Source of the DNA: Oxalobacteraceae bacterium
GTDB taxonomy: Bacteria > Pseudomonadota > Gammaproteobacteria > Burkholderiales > Burkholderiaceae_D
DNA: 64,000 nucleotides
Assembly: GCA_027486615.1 (NCBI GenBank)
Contig: JAIXOW010000449.1
Coordinates: forward strand, 25,654 to 89,653
Reading direction: 5' to 3'
Under the pieces are notes generated by a model that saw nothing but the letters and a program-made list of their open reading frames with translations, was not told the origin of the DNA and made no database searches. This document shows, piece after piece, positions 32,032-43,553 of this stretch (positions are counted from its first letter, which is position 1; each line of letters opens with the position of its first letter). A program made the position numbers and the translations under genes.

Positions 32032-33039
32032 TTAATCAGCGAGTGCATGTTGTGTGCTGCGTGTCGTTAAAAAATCCGTGATGCGTTGTGGTAGCCACTG
32101 TAAACGACCAGGCATAGCGCCACTAACAAAACCTACATGACCACCTGTTTCAGGATACTCTAATGTGACAGCTTGTGATACGAGTGTGGGTAGATAAGCT
32201 TCGGGTAAGAAGGGATCGTTACGCGCATTTAAGACTAAGGTTGGTACAGTAATGAGTAGTAGTACATGTTTAGCACTAGCCCGGTTCCAATAATCATTCG
32301 TATCACGATAGCCATGTAGGGGTGCAGTGACGACATTATCAAATTCATAGAGATCACGCGCTGCAAGCAAAGTATCCACATCAAATAATTTTGGAAATTG
32401 TTTAAGTTTTTGTAAGCACTTAGGTTTCAATGTTCGCAAAAATGATTGTGTATAAATCATATTAATGCCGCGTGACAGAGCAGCACCCCCTGCTGCCAGA
32501 TCGAGTGGTGCTGAGATGGCGCATGCAGCATCGATAAAATTTGACTCTTCTGCAAATTCACCTAGCCAACGCAATAATGCATTACCACCTAATGACACAC
32601 CGGACGCAAAAAAATGTGAGCTCTCTGTGCTAGCAGTGTGTTGTTTTAAGCGATGCAAGATCCAGTTGATTTCATTCGCATCCCCTGAATGATAAAAGCG
32701 CGGTGCAAGATTCAACTCGCCAGAGCAGCCACGGAAATGCGGTATGGCAGCTGACCATTCGCATTGTGCAAGATGCTTCAGGAGTGAACGCGCATAATGA
32801 CTTTGCGAGGAACCTTCTAAGCCATGAAATAAAACGAGAAATGGTTTGTTAGGACTACCAGCTAAAAAATCCACATCAATGAAATCTCCGTCAGGCGTAT
32901 TCCAACGTTCCCGACGTAGAGGAGTGGAAGTGGTACGTAATATTTTTGCGGGATAAATTGTTTGTGCATGACCGCCAGGTAGCCAGCTTGGAGCGACATA
33001 CTCGCCTTGTGCAATTATATCGAGCATGGAAGGTGGCAC
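32032..33039 (-). CDS. YheT-type alpha/beta hydrolase
   Basis: APSWLPGGHAQTIYP, VLFHGLEGSSQSHYARSLL, GVSLGGNALLRWLGE. Confidence 0.9.
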   Translation of the reverse strand: MPPSMLDIIAQGEYVAPSWLPGGHAQTIYPAKILRTTSTPLRRERWNTPDGDFIDVDFLAGSPNKPFLVLFHGLEGSSQSHYARSLLKHLAQCEWSAAIPHFRGCSGELNLAPRFYHSGDANEINWILHRLKQHTASTESSHFFASGVSLGGNALLRWLGEFAEESNFIDAACAISAPLDLAAGGAALSRGINMIYTQSFLRTLKPKCLQKLKQFPKLFDVDTLLAARDLYEFDNVVTAPLHGYRDTNDYWNRASAKHVLLLITVPTLVLNARNDPFLPEAYLPTLVSQAVTLEYPETGGHVGFVSGAMPGRLQWLPQRITDFLTTRSTQHALAD

Positions 33040-33075
33040 GTTGTGCCTTGTTGGTTGGTGAACTTAAGTTTGAAG

Positions 33076-33516
33076 TTAATGCAGGATAGAGCTATCAGCA
33101 TGATGACCATCTGATGCTTTGCCTGCTGCCACCGATGCATGATGCATGACGATACGCCAACCTTGTGGTGTCTTGAGATAGACATTGGTGGCAATAATGT
33201 GAGCATCTTCAAAATTCGTTTCCTCAGCAAGTTTGATTTCTTCAATGACTGAGTGTACGGCTGACATCATGTTTTGTGTGATGTGTAGATTACGTGGGTG
33301 GATATGAACTGGTCCACGTTCAAAAATCATTTCCCATGATTCACGAATTGCAGCATGACCATGTAAACGTGGCGCACCAGGATGCACACACACGATTTCT
33401 TCATCATCTGCCCATAAGGCCATTAAGCTTTCTAAGTCAGCGCGTGCAATCGCATCATAAAACGCATGTTCCGTATCTTCTGCGGTTGCAAGAAATTGTT
33501 TTTTATCGCTAGACAT
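33076..33516 (-). CDS. SnoaL-like / DUF4440 family protein
   Basis: EHAFYDAIARADLESLMALWADDEEIVCVHPGAPRLHGHAAIRESWEMIF. Confidence 0.8.
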   Translation of the reverse strand: MSSDKKQFLATAEDTEHAFYDAIARADLESLMALWADDEEIVCVHPGAPRLHGHAAIRESWEMIFERGPVHIHPRNLHITQNMMSAVHSVIEEIKLAEETNFEDAHIIATNVYLKTPQGWRIVMHHASVAAGKASDGHHADSSILH

Positions 33517-33527
33517 AGAAGGTAGTG

Positions 33528-33719
33528 TTAATGCTTATGTGAACTCACACCATGCTTGAGTTTGTAGGTCGTGCTGCAATAAGGACAGCGTGCCTCACCA
33601 TTGTCGGCAAATTCTAAAAACACTCTAGGGTGCGACGACCAGATGGGCATCGCATCATTAGGGCAGTGTGCAGGTAAGTCCTTGCTATCGAGTTCAACGG
33701 GTTTGGTATTGACGCTCAT
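33528..33719 (-). CDS. Zinc-finger (zf-CHCC type) domain protein
   Basis: CPNDAMPIWSSHPRVFLEFADNGEARCPYCSTTYKLKHG. Confidence 0.82.
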   Translation of the reverse strand: MSVNTKPVELDSKDLPAHCPNDAMPIWSSHPRVFLEFADNGEARCPYCSTTYKLKHGVSSHKH

Positions 33720-33750
33720 GCTTTACTCCGGTGTACTTAATTGTGACTAC

Positions 33751-34689
33751 TTAGACTAGGGTAAGCCAGTGGTTGTATTGCGGTGCTTTGCCAGCAACCA
33801 CATCAAAAAACAGCGCTTGTAGTTTTTCTGTGACGGGTCCACGACTACCACTACCTATAGTGCGGTTATCTAATTCACGGATAGGTGTGACTTCAGCTGC
33901 AGTGCCAGTGAAGAACGCTTCATCAGCGCAATACATTTCATCACGTGTAATGCGTTTTTCTATCACTTCTATGCCCATGTCGCGTGCCATGGTCAACACA
34001 GAATCACGGGTGATGCCATCTAAGCAGCTTGCTAAATCCGGTGTGTAAATTTTTCCGGCTTTGACTATGAATACGTTTTCACCTGCACCTTCAGAGACAT
34101 AACCATCGGTGTCGAGTAAGAGTGCTTCATCGTAGCCATCTGCTGTGACTTCTTGATTAGCGAGTATGGAGTTGATGTAATAGCCACTGGCTTTTGCACG
34201 CACCATCGATACATTCACATGATGACGTGTAAAGGAAGATGTTTTTACACGTATGCCTCTAGCTAAACCATCTTCACCCAGATAAGCACCCCAAGGCCAT
34301 GCTGCGATCGAGACATGAATCGTGTTGCCTCGTGCTGAGACGCCCATTTTTTCTGAGCCTATCCATGCCAGTGGACGTAAATAGCAAGATTCCAATTTAT
34401 TTGCTTTCACCACTTCACGTTGGGCAGCCATGATGGTGTCCATATCGTAAGGGATCTGCATTTGGAAAATTTTTGCCGAGTTAAACAAACGCTGGGTATG
34501 TTCTTTTAAACGGAAGATCGCCGTTCCTTCGGGTGTTTTATAGGCGCGCACACCTTCAAACACAGCCATACCGTAATGCAGACTATGCGTCAGTACATGG
34601 AGTGTTGCATCGCGCCAGTCAATTAAGTGGCCGTCTTTCCAGATTTTTCCGTCGCGGTCAGCCATGGACATAACAGGTTCTCCAGTCAA
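33751..34689 (-). CDS. ilvE: Branched-chain amino acid aminotransferase
   Basis: MADRDGKIWKDGHLIDWRDATLHVLTHSLHYGMAVFEGVRAY, GYYINSILANQEVTADGYDEALLLDTDGYVSEGAGENVFIV. Confidence 0.95.
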   Translation of the reverse strand: MTGEPVMSMADRDGKIWKDGHLIDWRDATLHVLTHSLHYGMAVFEGVRAYKTPEGTAIFRLKEHTQRLFNSAKIFQMQIPYDMDTIMAAQREVVKANKLESCYLRPLAWIGSEKMGVSARGNTIHVSIAAWPWGAYLGEDGLARGIRVKTSSFTRHHVNVSMVRAKASGYYINSILANQEVTADGYDEALLLDTDGYVSEGAGENVFIVKAGKIYTPDLASCLDGITRDSVLTMARDMGIEVIEKRITRDEMYCADEAFFTGTAAEVTPIRELDNRTIGSGSRGPVTEKLQALFFDVVAGKAPQYNHWLTLV

Positions 34690-34797
34690 TTTTCGAATCC
34701 GTGATTTTAGCGGATTAGCTCCGCTTTAACGTCTTCTCTGTAGAATATTGGTTTGCTAAGCGCATTATTTTTTTGCGCTAGCGTTTCACACTAGACC

Positions 34798-35523
34798 ATG
34801 AATCCCCCAAACGCTGCTCCCATCTCCCTGCAAAAATCCGCTTTTCATGAGGCTTTACTAGTTGGTTGGCAGACTGGGCCTGGGCTTTTTGCGTGGGGGA
34901 TGGTGACGGGTATGGCGATGGTGCAGTCTGGCCTGAGTCTTTGGCAGGCTTTGCTGATGACCTTCACTGTTTATGCCGGTTCGGCGCAATTGGCGGTGTT
35001 GCCTTTGATTGCAGCGCTTACCCCCGCCTCAATTATTTTCCTGACTGCAGTGTTGGTCAATCTACGTTTTGTGATCTTCAGTGCAGTGATAGCGCCGCAT
35101 TTTTCGCATTTACCTTGGTATCAGCGTTTGGTCTGTGGTTACTTTCATGTGGATATGATGTTGGGGGTTTTCCCGCGTCGTTTCCCCGGCCCTGCGCATG
35201 AAAATCGGGAAGAAAAGCTGGGTTATTTTGCCGGTTTAGTGATCCCGACTTGGTCTAGTTGGCAAGTTGGAAGTGTGGCGGGCATGCTGTTGGCTAGTCA
35301 GATTCCTTCTAGTTGGGGCATTGGCTTTGCAGGTACCTTGGCACTCCTCACGATTGCTATCCCCTTGATTAAAAATTGGGCAGCCGTGGCAGGCGTGGTG
35401 GTGGCAGGTGCGGTATCTGTATTGGCAATAAGTTGGCCTTTCCGTCTTGGGTTGGTAATGGCGATTTTTGCCGGTATCGCAGCGGCGATGTTGGTTGATC
35501 ACTTTATTCAGGAAGAAGTATGA
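34798..35523 (+). CDS. azlC: AzlC family branched-chain amino acid transport permease
   Basis: FMKPxx-type membrane protein; WQALLMTFTVYAGSAQLAVLPLI, LTAVLVNLRFVIFSAVIAPHF; followed by AzlD. Confidence 0.88.
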   Translation: MNPPNAAPISLQKSAFHEALLVGWQTGPGLFAWGMVTGMAMVQSGLSLWQALLMTFTVYAGSAQLAVLPLIAALTPASIIFLTAVLVNLRFVIFSAVIAPHFSHLPWYQRLVCGYFHVDMMLGVFPRRFPGPAHENREEKLGYFAGLVIPTWSSWQVGSVAGMLLASQIPSSWGIGFAGTLALLTIAIPLIKNWAAVAGVVVAGAVSVLAISWPFRLGLVMAIFAGIAAAMLVDHFIQEEV

Positions 35524-35846
35524 CAACACTTGAATATTGCTGGCTCATGCTGCTGATGACGATAGCGACATTTATATGTCGCAGCTTCTTTCTTACCTTA
35601 GGCAGTGGCGTCAAGCTCTCTCCATGGGTACGACATGCTTTGCAATATGCTCCTGCAACGGCTTTCGCTGCCATTCTGGCGCCAGACTTATTTTTGGCAA
35701 ATGGGTCTTTGCTGCCTTTGATCAGTAATCTCAAATTGCTATCAGCGCTCTGTGCTGCGCTGTATTTCATGCTAACGCGGCAAATGGTGGGCACGATTGT
35801 GTTTGGCATGTTGTGTTTTACCGGTCTGCGTATTTTCCTAGCTTGA
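35520..35846 (+). CDS. azlD: AzlD family transporter subunit
   Basis: VRHALQYAPATAFAAILAPDLF; ATGA overlap with azlC. Confidence 0.85.
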   Translation: MTTLEYCWLMLLMTIATFICRSFFLTLGSGVKLSPWVRHALQYAPATAFAAILAPDLFLANGSLLPLISNLKLLSALCAALYFMLTRQMVGTIVFGMLCFTGLRIFLA

Positions 35847-35970
35847 TTTCAGTTTTTTTATAGCTAAAAAACTCTGCAGAAACCTATAAAAGCAGACGCT
35901 TCAAAGGGCAAGATTAGGGGTGCACTGAGGTAAAATACGTGTTTCCCCAATTAAACTTATCCTGCCGAAC

Positions 35971-37161
35971 ATGAAGTTCAACCGACTCAGCGACCTCATT
36001 GCAAAAGATCAATTAAGAGGTAAGCGCGTTTTCATTCGTGCTGACATGAATGTGCCGCAAGATGACACTGGGTATATCACCGAAGACACACGTATTCGTG
36101 CCTCAGTACCTGCAATTCAAGCTGCCTTGAAAGCGGGTGCTGCAGTGATGGTGACTTCGCATTTAGGTCGTCCAGTTGAAGGTGATTTCAAGCCTGAAGA
36201 TACCTTAGCCCCCATTGCTGAACGTTTGTCTGAGTTGTTGGGACAACCGGTTCCTTTAGTACAGAACTGGGTAGATGGCGTGTCGGTAGCGGCTGGTCAA
36301 GTCTTGTTATTAGAAAATTGCCGAGTGAACGTCGGTGAAAAGAAAAACAATGATGAGTTAGCCAAGAAAATGGCAGCGCTGTGCGACATTTATGTAAACG
36401 ATGCATTTGGTACAGCGCATCGTGCAGAAGCGACTACACATGGTATTGCGAAATATGCAGCGATTGCTTGTGCGGGTCCTTTGTTAGCTGCTGAGCTCGA
36501 CGCATTGGGTAAGGCGTTAGGACAACCCGCTCGACCATTGACTGCGATTGTAGCGGGCTCCAAGGTGTCAACTAAGTTGACGATTTTGACTTCCTTAGCT
36601 GAGAAAGTAGATCAGTTAATTGTTGGTGGCGGTATTGCGAATACGTTTATGTTGGCAGCCGGACTACCTATTGGTAAATCATTAGCTGAACACGATTTAC
36701 TACCTGAAGCTCGTTCCATTATCGAGATGATGGCAAAGCGTGGTGCGTCTGTGCCTATACCTACTGATGTAGTGTGTGCAAAAGAATTTTCAGCCCATGC
36801 GGCAGCGACAGTGAAAGCAGTCAAAGATGTTGCAGCCGATGACATGATTCTTGATATCGGACCAGAGACTGCGAAAGTATTAGCGGGTATGGTGAAGCAA
36901 TCCGGTACGATAGTCTGGAATGGTCCTGTAGGTGTATTCGAGTTTGATCAGTTTGGTAATGGCACCAAAGAATTAGCCATGGCGATTGCCACTTCATCTG
37001 GTTTTTCTATTGCTGGCGGTGGCGACACATTGGCAGCAATTGCGAAATATCACATTGCAGATAAAGTTGGTTATATCTCTACCGGTGGTGGAGCATTCCT
37101 AGAATTCTTAGAAGGTAAAACCTTACCTGCTGTAGAAATTCTGGAGCAGCGTGCTCACTAA
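35971..37161 (+). CDS. pgk: Phosphoglycerate kinase
   Basis: [55 protein letters not shown]. Confidence 0.98.
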   Translation: MKFNRLSDLIAKDQLRGKRVFIRADMNVPQDDTGYITEDTRIRASVPAIQAALKAGAAVMVTSHLGRPVEGDFKPEDTLAPIAERLSELLGQPVPLVQNWVDGVSVAAGQVLLLENCRVNVGEKKNNDELAKKMAALCDIYVNDAFGTAHRAEATTHGIAKYAAIACAGPLLAAELDALGKALGQPARPLTAIVAGSKVSTKLTILTSLAEKVDQLIVGGGIANTFMLAAGLPIGKSLAEHDLLPEARSIIEMMAKRGASVPIPTDVVCAKEFSAHAAATVKAVKDVAADDMILDIGPETAKVLAGMVKQSGTIVWNGPVGVFEFDQFGNGTKELAMAIATSSGFSIAGGGDTLAAIAKYHIADKVGYISTGGGAFLEFLEGKTLPAVEILEQRAH

Positions 37162-37195
37162 TGTGTAAACAGCGTAGTCTTTTTATAGAGTCACT

Positions 37196-38626
37196 ATGAC
37201 CCATCGTGCGACCAAGATTGTAGCTACTATAGGACCGGCTTCGAGTAGTCGTGAGGTCTTAAAGCGGATGATAGAAGCGGGTGTCGATGTAGTGCGACTC
37301 AACTTCTCGCACGGCAAAGCAGAAGATCATGTCGCGCGCGCTGCATTAGTTCGTGAGATCGCTGCGGAATGCGGTCGAGTGGTTGCTGTGATGGCGGACT
37401 TGCAAGGTCCTAAGATACGGATTGGTAAATTTGCAGACGGTAAGATAGAACTGCAAAAAGGCGATCACTTTATTCTCGATGCTGCTTGCGAATTAGGTAA
37501 TCAAGACATTGTTGGTTTGGATTACAAAGAATTACCTTCAGATTTAAAACCTGCCGATGTATTGCTTTTGAATGATGGCTTAATTGTTTTAGTTGTCGAT
37601 CGTATTGTAGGCTCACAGATTTTTACAACAGTGAAAATTGGTGGAGAGCTGTCTAATAACAAAGGTATTAATCGTCAAGGTGGTGGGCTTTCAGCGCCAG
37701 CATTAACTTCCAAAGACATGGAAGACATTAAAACTGCATTGGTGTTTGAAGCCGATTACATTGCGGTGTCATTTCCTAAGAGTCCTACCGATATGATTAT
37801 GGCTAGACAACTTGCTGTGATTGCAGGCGAAGCGACTGGCCATAAGCCGCAAATGATAACCAAGATAGAGCGCGCTGAAGCGATTCCTTTGTTGCAGGAA
37901 ATTTTAGATGCCTCGGATGGCATCATGGTGGCGCGTGGTGATTTGGCTGTGGAAGTAGGGAATGCTGCAGTACCTGGTTTGCAAAAACGCATGATACGGT
38001 TGGCACGTGCATCTAATAAGTTAGTCATCACTGCAACGCAGATGATGGAGTCGATGATACAAAATGCTGTGCCTACGCGTGCTGAAGTATCCGATGTAGC
38101 AAATGCAGTATTAGATGGCACGGATGCCGTGATGACGTCTGCTGAAACAGCGGCAGGTAAGTATCCGGTTGAAACCGTAGAAATGATGAATGCGATTTGT
38201 ATCGAAGCAGAGAAATCAGAAGTCTCCACGCTAGACACCGATTTTATGAATGCTACTTTTGATCGCATTGATCAATCGATCGCATATGGTGCTTTGTTTA
38301 CGGCGCATCATTTGCGCGTGAAAGCCATCATTGCATTAACTGAGTCAGGTTCTACTGCATTGTGGATGAGTCGACATAACATCGATATTCCCATTTATGC
38401 ACTTACACCAAGTCGTGCCACTTTACGCAAAGCTGTTTTATACAGAAATGTGCATACATTAGAACTTACACCTTCTACTGACCGTGAAGCCACTTTTAAA
38501 TCTGTTGAAGCCTTATTGAAATCTAAAAATTTAGTAGAAAAGGGTGACAGAATTGTTTTAACGTGGGGTGAGCCTATGGGGCAAACCGGTGGTACTAATG
38601 CTTTGAAAATCGCAACGATAGCTTAA
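37196..38626 (+). CDS. pyk: Pyruvate kinase
   Basis: RATKIVATIGPASSSREVLKRMIEAGVDVVRLNFSHG, ITKIERAEAIPLLQEILDASDGIMVARGDLAVEVG, ITATQMMESMI. Confidence 0.98.
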   Translation: MTHRATKIVATIGPASSSREVLKRMIEAGVDVVRLNFSHGKAEDHVARAALVREIAAECGRVVAVMADLQGPKIRIGKFADGKIELQKGDHFILDAACELGNQDIVGLDYKELPSDLKPADVLLLNDGLIVLVVDRIVGSQIFTTVKIGGELSNNKGINRQGGGLSAPALTSKDMEDIKTALVFEADYIAVSFPKSPTDMIMARQLAVIAGEATGHKPQMITKIERAEAIPLLQEILDASDGIMVARGDLAVEVGNAAVPGLQKRMIRLARASNKLVITATQMMESMIQNAVPTRAEVSDVANAVLDGTDAVMTSAETAAGKYPVETVEMMNAICIEAEKSEVSTLDTDFMNATFDRIDQSIAYGALFTAHHLRVKAIIALTESGSTALWMSRHNIDIPIYALTPSRATLRKAVLYRNVHTLELTPSTDREATFKSVEALLKSKNLVEKGDRIVLTWGEPMGQTGGTNALKIATIA

Positions 38627-38662
38627 CTTTATTTAAAATAATTAGTCTGGAGAATTCGCATC

Positions 38663-39727
38663 ATGCCACTCGTATCACTTCGTCAATTACTCGATCATGC
38701 CGCTGAAAATCAATACGGCTTGCCAGCTTTTAATGTCAACAATCTTGAGCAAGTATCGGCCATCATGGCTGCGGCAGATGAAGTGGGTGCGCCAGTCATC
38801 ATGCAAGCATCTGCGGGTGCGAGAAAATATGCAGGCGAAGCATTTTTACGTCATTTGATTTCTGCTGCTGTAGAAAGCTACCCGCATATACCGGTCGTTA
38901 TGCATCAAGATCATGGACAATCTCCTGCAGTATGTATGGCAGCGATACGTTCAGGATTTTCATCAGTGATGATGGATGGTTCTTTAATGGATGATGGTAA
39001 GTCTGTCGCGAGTTATGAATACAATGTAGAAGTGTCGCGTCGGGTAGTGGAATTTTCGCATGCGATCGGTGTGACCGTGGAAGCAGAATTAGGTGTGCTC
39101 GGTTCTTTAGAAACTATGAAGGGTGATAAAGAAGATGGTCACGGTGCAGAAGGCACGATGACACGCGAGCAGTTATTAACGGATGTAGCGCAAGCAGCAG
39201 ATTTTGTACGTCAAACGCAGTGTGATGCCTTAGCGATTGCGATTGGCACTAGCCATGGTGCGTATAAATTTTCACGTAAACCGACGGGTGATATATTAGC
39301 GATAGATCGCATCAAAGAAATTCATGCGCGCATTCCTAATACTCACTTAGTCATGCATGGCTCTTCTAGTGTGCCGCAAGAATTACTCGCAGAGATACGT
39401 GAGTTTGGTGGCGACATGAAAGAAACCTATGGTGTGCCAGTAGAAGAAATTCAAGAAGGTATTAAGCATGGTGTGCGTAAGATTAATATCGATACAGATA
39501 TTCGTCTTGCGATGACAGGCGCAGTTCGTCGCTATTTGTTTGAAAATCCCTCTAAGTTTGACCCACGTGATTATTTAAAACCTGCTCGTGAAGCTGCGAT
39601 GCAGATTTGTAAAGCGCGCTTTATTTCTTTTGGTTGTGAAGGACAAGCAGGAAAGATCAAATCTTTAAGCTTGGAAAAAATGGCGGAGAAATATAAAAAA
39701 GGTGAGCTCGCACAAATCGTGCAGTAA
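38663..39727 (+). CDS. fba: Fructose-bisphosphate aldolase class II
   Basis: [71 protein letters not shown]. Confidence 0.97.
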   Translation: MPLVSLRQLLDHAAENQYGLPAFNVNNLEQVSAIMAAADEVGAPVIMQASAGARKYAGEAFLRHLISAAVESYPHIPVVMHQDHGQSPAVCMAAIRSGFSSVMMDGSLMDDGKSVASYEYNVEVSRRVVEFSHAIGVTVEAELGVLGSLETMKGDKEDGHGAEGTMTREQLLTDVAQAADFVRQTQCDALAIAIGTSHGAYKFSRKPTGDILAIDRIKEIHARIPNTHLVMHGSSSVPQELLAEIREFGGDMKETYGVPVEEIQEGIKHGVRKINIDTDIRLAMTGAVRRYLFENPSKFDPRDYLKPAREAAMQICKARFISFGCEGQAGKIKSLSLEKMAEKYKKGELAQIVQ

Positions 39728-39769
39728 TCTTATTTGATCAATTTATCCCAATTTTTTATAGAAGATAAA

Positions 39770-39802
39770 ATTCCGGCGAATCCAGATAGATGTAACCGGA
39801 AT
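39770..39802. repeat. Intergenic hairpin ATTCCGG...CCGGAAT
   Basis: 7-bp inverted arms between fba and purC. Confidence 0.4.
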
Positions 39803-39874
39803 CACGCTGTCATTTCAATGTAAGCGACTTGCCTTTTTTATGCGCTAGTCATTTTTAAAAGTAAACACTGCCTC

Positions 39875-40771
39875 ATGCATAGTCTTTATCAATCAACTAT
39901 TCATTCACTTCCTTTGTTAGGTCGCGGTAAGGTGCGCGATAACTATGCAGTGGGTGAAGATAAAATACTCATCGTCACTACCGACAGACTTTCTGCTTTT
40001 GATGTGGTGATGAATGAACCTATTCCTGCTAAAGGAAAAGTATTAAATCAGATGTCTGATTTTTGGTTTGATAAATTATCAGCAATCGTGCCGAATCATT
40101 TAACTGGTGTAGCGCCTGAATCTGTTGTGAAGTCTGAAGAAGCAGATCAAGTGCGGGGACGTGCAGTCGTTGCTAAAAAACTCAAACCGATTTTAGTTGA
40201 AGCGGTAGTGCGTGGTTATCTCATTGGCTCGGGTTGGAAAGACTATCAAAGCTCGGGTGCTGTTTGTGGCATTCCACTGCCACAAGGCTTGCGCTTAGCT
40301 GATAAGTTAGCCGCGCCAATTTTCACACCTGCAGCGAAAGCAGATTTAGGTGAGCATGATGAAAATATTAGCTTTGCTGAAATGGAAGCGCGTTTAGGAA
40401 AAGAGTTGGCTACCAAAATGCGTGATATCAGCATTGCGCTCTATCAGGCTGCAGCAGACTTTGCAGCAACACGAGGCATCATCATTGCCGATACAAAATT
40501 TGAATTTGGTTTAGATGATCATGGTGTCTTGCATTTAATGGATGAAGTATTAACAGCAGACTCATCACGTTTTTGGCCGGCAGATTCTTATGCTCCTGGC
40601 ATATCGCCGCCATCATTTGATAAACAATTTGTGCGTGATTATTTAGAAACATTAAAAGAATGGAATAAAACTGCACCTGCACCAGCATTGCCTGCTGATG
40701 TCATAGAAAAAACCGGTGCTAAATACAGAGAAGCTTTAGAACGCCTGACAGGCAATCAACTTAAAGATTGA
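39875..40771 (+). CDS. purC: Phosphoribosylaminoimidazole-succinocarboxamide synthase
   Basis: [52 protein letters not shown]. Confidence 0.98.
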   Translation: MHSLYQSTIHSLPLLGRGKVRDNYAVGEDKILIVTTDRLSAFDVVMNEPIPAKGKVLNQMSDFWFDKLSAIVPNHLTGVAPESVVKSEEADQVRGRAVVAKKLKPILVEAVVRGYLIGSGWKDYQSSGAVCGIPLPQGLRLADKLAAPIFTPAAKADLGEHDENISFAEMEARLGKELATKMRDISIALYQAAADFAATRGIIIADTKFEFGLDDHGVLHLMDEVLTADSSRFWPADSYAPGISPPSFDKQFVRDYLETLKEWNKTAPAPALPADVIEKTGAKYREALERLTGNQLKD

Positions 40772-41278
40772 GTGATGACGATGACGAATGCGGCGCAACC
40801 TTTGGTAGGTGTGGTAATGGGATCCTCATCAGATTGGGATGTCATGCAACATGCAGTAAACATGTTGACTGAATTTGGTGTGCCATTTGAGAAGCAAGTA
40901 TTGTCTGCACATCGCATGCCGGATGAAATGTTCACTTATGCTAAAGCAGCAGAATCGCGTGGTCTGCGCGCCATCATCGCTGGTGCTGGTGGTGCTGCAC
41001 ATTTGCCGGGCATGATCGCTTCACAAACCATAGTCCCAGTATTAGGTGTGCCTGTACCTTCTAAATATATGCGTGGTGAAGATTCATTACTGTCTATCGT
41101 GCAAATGCCTAAAGGCGTTCCTGTAGCAACTTTTGCGATAGGTGAGGCTGGTGCAGCGAATGCTGCCTTAACAGCAATCGCTATCCTCGCTGCACATCAT
41201 CCTGATCTCGCTGAAAAACTGCATCACTTCCGTGCCAAGCAAAATGCTGATGCACGTGCGATGACTTTGCCTGGCTAA
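40772..41278 (+). CDS. purE: 5-(carboxyamino)imidazole ribonucleotide mutase
   Basis: [56 protein letters not shown]. Confidence 0.98.
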   Translation: MMTMTNAAQPLVGVVMGSSSDWDVMQHAVNMLTEFGVPFEKQVLSAHRMPDEMFTYAKAAESRGLRAIIAGAGGAAHLPGMIASQTIVPVLGVPVPSKYMRGEDSLLSIVQMPKGVPVATFAIGEAGAANAALTAIAILAAHHPDLAEKLHHFRAKQNADARAMTLPG

Positions 41279-41280
41279 GT

Positions 41281-42477
41281 GTGTCTTCTTCCTCATCACC
41301 ATCTTTGAAGCCGCAAGCATCTCCTGCCACTTGGTTAGGCGTGATGGGTGGTGGTCAACTAGGTCGTATGTTTGTGCATGCTGCACAAGCTATGGGCTAC
41401 AAGGTCATGGTGTTAGAGCCTGCAGCTGATTGCCCTGCAGGTCATGCTGCTGATCGTTTGCTGTGCGCTGATTACACGAATCCCACAGCACTACAAGATA
41501 TGGCGCAACAATGCGTTGCTGTGACGACTGAATTTGAAAATGTACCTGCACAAAGTCTGGCATCACTCGCTGATCAAGTTGTTGTAGCACCGTCAGCACG
41601 TTGTGTATCAGTTGCGCAAGATAGATTAGTAGAGAAAAAATTCTTCTTAGATTGTGCTTCTGCTTCAGGTGTGCAGCCTGCACCATATCATGCGATTCAT
41701 ACCCAAGCTGATATTGATGCATTGCCTGATGATTTATTCCCCGGCATATTAAAAACAGTACGCATGGGTTATGACGGCAAAGGTCAAGTCAGAGTCACAA
41801 ACCGCGAAGCTGTACGCACTGCATTGAATGAATTACAAGGTGTAGCCTGTGTATTAGAAAAAATGCTGCCACTAGCTTATGAGATCTCTGTCTTAACTGC
41901 ACGTGGTGCAGATGGACAGGCAGTGGTTTATCCCATCGCTGAGAATGTACATCGTGACGGCATACTCTTCACCACTACCGTACCAGCACCGAGTGTGAGC
42001 GCTGAATGTGTCAAGCAAGCACAGCACGCAGCGTTGACGATCATACGTCAGCTCGATTATGTTGGTGTGTTGTGTATAGAATTTTTTGTGTTGAAAGATG
42101 GCTCATTGGTTGTCAATGAAATGGCGCCACGTCCCCACAACAGTGGCCACTACACGATGGATGCTTGCATCACTAGTCAGTTTGCTCAGCAAGTACGTGC
42201 AATGACGAATCTTCCTTTAGGCGACGTACGTCAGCATTCACCAGCAGTGATGTTAAATATTTTAGGTGATGTGTGGTTTGCAGGTGATAGTGATCAAGCG
42301 ATAGAGCCTGCATGGGAAAAGATACTCGCACTACCAGGTGCTAATTTGCATTTATATGGCAAAGACGAACCACGTCGTGCTCGTAAAATGGGACACATTA
42401 CTTTTGTGGCGCCTACCTTAGAGCAAGCACAAGCACATGTTAAAACCGCTTGTGATTTGTTAGGCATAGCAAGTTGA
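41281..42477 (+). CDS. purK: 5-(carboxyamino)imidazole ribonucleotide synthase
   Basis: GTG start; [47 protein letters not shown]. Confidence 0.97.
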   Translation: MSSSSSPSLKPQASPATWLGVMGGGQLGRMFVHAAQAMGYKVMVLEPAADCPAGHAADRLLCADYTNPTALQDMAQQCVAVTTEFENVPAQSLASLADQVVVAPSARCVSVAQDRLVEKKFFLDCASASGVQPAPYHAIHTQADIDALPDDLFPGILKTVRMGYDGKGQVRVTNREAVRTALNELQGVACVLEKMLPLAYEISVLTARGADGQAVVYPIAENVHRDGILFTTTVPAPSVSAECVKQAQHAALTIIRQLDYVGVLCIEFFVLKDGSLVVNEMAPRPHNSGHYTMDACITSQFAQQVRAMTNLPLGDVRQHSPAVMLNILGDVWFAGDSDQAIEPAWEKILALPGANLHLYGKDEPRRARKMGHITFVAPTLEQAQAHVKTACDLLGIAS

Positions 42478-42481
42478 ATGC

Positions 42482-43525
42482 ATGAAGATTTTAGGATCTG
42501 ATCAACTTGCGATTGCAGAAGCTGCTGCACTACTAGAGCAAGGCAAGCTAGTTGCATTTCCTACTGAGACAGTTTATGGATTGGGTGCGGACGCAGAAAA
42601 TCCCGCCGCTGTTGCTGCTATCTATGCAGCTAAAGGCCGACCTGCTAATCATCCTGTGATTGTGCATGTAGCAGAGCATGCAGACTTGCAGCGCTGGGTA
42701 CAACATATACCAACTGAGGCAGAAAAACTCACACAAGCTTTTTGGCCGGGCCCTCTCACACTGATATTAAAGCGTTCATCACATATTCCAGATGCAGTAT
42801 CAGGTGGTCAAGATACGATAGGCTTGCGTTGTCCTTCGCATCCGCTTGCACTTAATTTGCTAAAACAATTTAAAAAAGGACAGGGTGGTATTGCTGCCCC
42901 TTCTGCAAATCGTTTTGGTCATGTGAGTCCTACATCTGCACAACATGTAATGACAGAATTTGCTGAACTTCAAGCTGATGTAATTGCAGGACTAATCGAT
43001 GGTGGGGCGAGTGAAGTAGGAATTGAATCTACGATAATAGATTGTTCGCGCATATCAACCACTGGCATCGTTTTATTAAGACCGGGTTATATCACCGCAG
43101 AGCAAATCGCTGCAGTAATAGGGTTGGAAGTTAAGGCGCCTGATCAGGCAGCACCCAGAGTATCAGGTGCTTTAGCTGCACACTATGCGCCTCGCACACC
43201 TTTGTTACTGATTAAACAGGATGAACTACAACAAGTAATGAAAAGATTGGAAGCAAACCAACAATCTTTTGTGCTTATGACTTGTGGTGGTGGGGAATCA
43301 AGCTTTCAACCTTCAGCCTTGATGACACATCAATTGCCTTCAGATGCAAAAGCTTATGCACACGGACTTTATGCTGGATTGCGTTTATTGGATGAGAAAA
43401 AAGCGCAGATAATGTTAGTCGAACTGCCGCCTCAGGATGAGGCGTGGCGTGGAGTGAATGACAGATTAAGAAGAGCTGCGTTTGATTCTTTGGATGTATT
43501 GAAAGAAATAAAAAGTAATAAATAA
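42482..43525 (+). CDS. tsaC: L-threonylcarbamoyladenylate synthase (Sua5/YwlC type)
   Basis: KLVAFPTETVYGLGADAENPAAVAAIYAAKGRPANHPVIVHV; C-terminal Sua5 domain SGALAAHYAPRTP. Confidence 0.93.
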   Translation: MKILGSDQLAIAEAAALLEQGKLVAFPTETVYGLGADAENPAAVAAIYAAKGRPANHPVIVHVAEHADLQRWVQHIPTEAEKLTQAFWPGPLTLILKRSSHIPDAVSGGQDTIGLRCPSHPLALNLLKQFKKGQGGIAAPSANRFGHVSPTSAQHVMTEFAELQADVIAGLIDGGASEVGIESTIIDCSRISTTGIVLLRPGYITAEQIAAVIGLEVKAPDQAAPRVSGALAAHYAPRTPLLLIKQDELQQVMKRLEANQQSFVLMTCGGGESSFQPSALMTHQLPSDAKAYAHGLYAGLRLLDEKKAQIMLVELPPQDEAWRGVNDRLRRAAFDSLDVLKEIKSNK

Positions 43526-43553
43526 AAAGTAATAAATAAAATTATAAAGATTT

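Noticed and set aside
39770-39802. Possible riboswitch upstream of purC
   Set aside because: Only a 7-bp hairpin is visible; no conserved riboswitch core could be recognised, so it is listed only as a hairpin.
43505-43545. Short tandem repeat AAAAAGTAATAAAT x2
   Set aside because: Two copies only, low complexity and AT-rich, at the end of tsaC; likely slippage.
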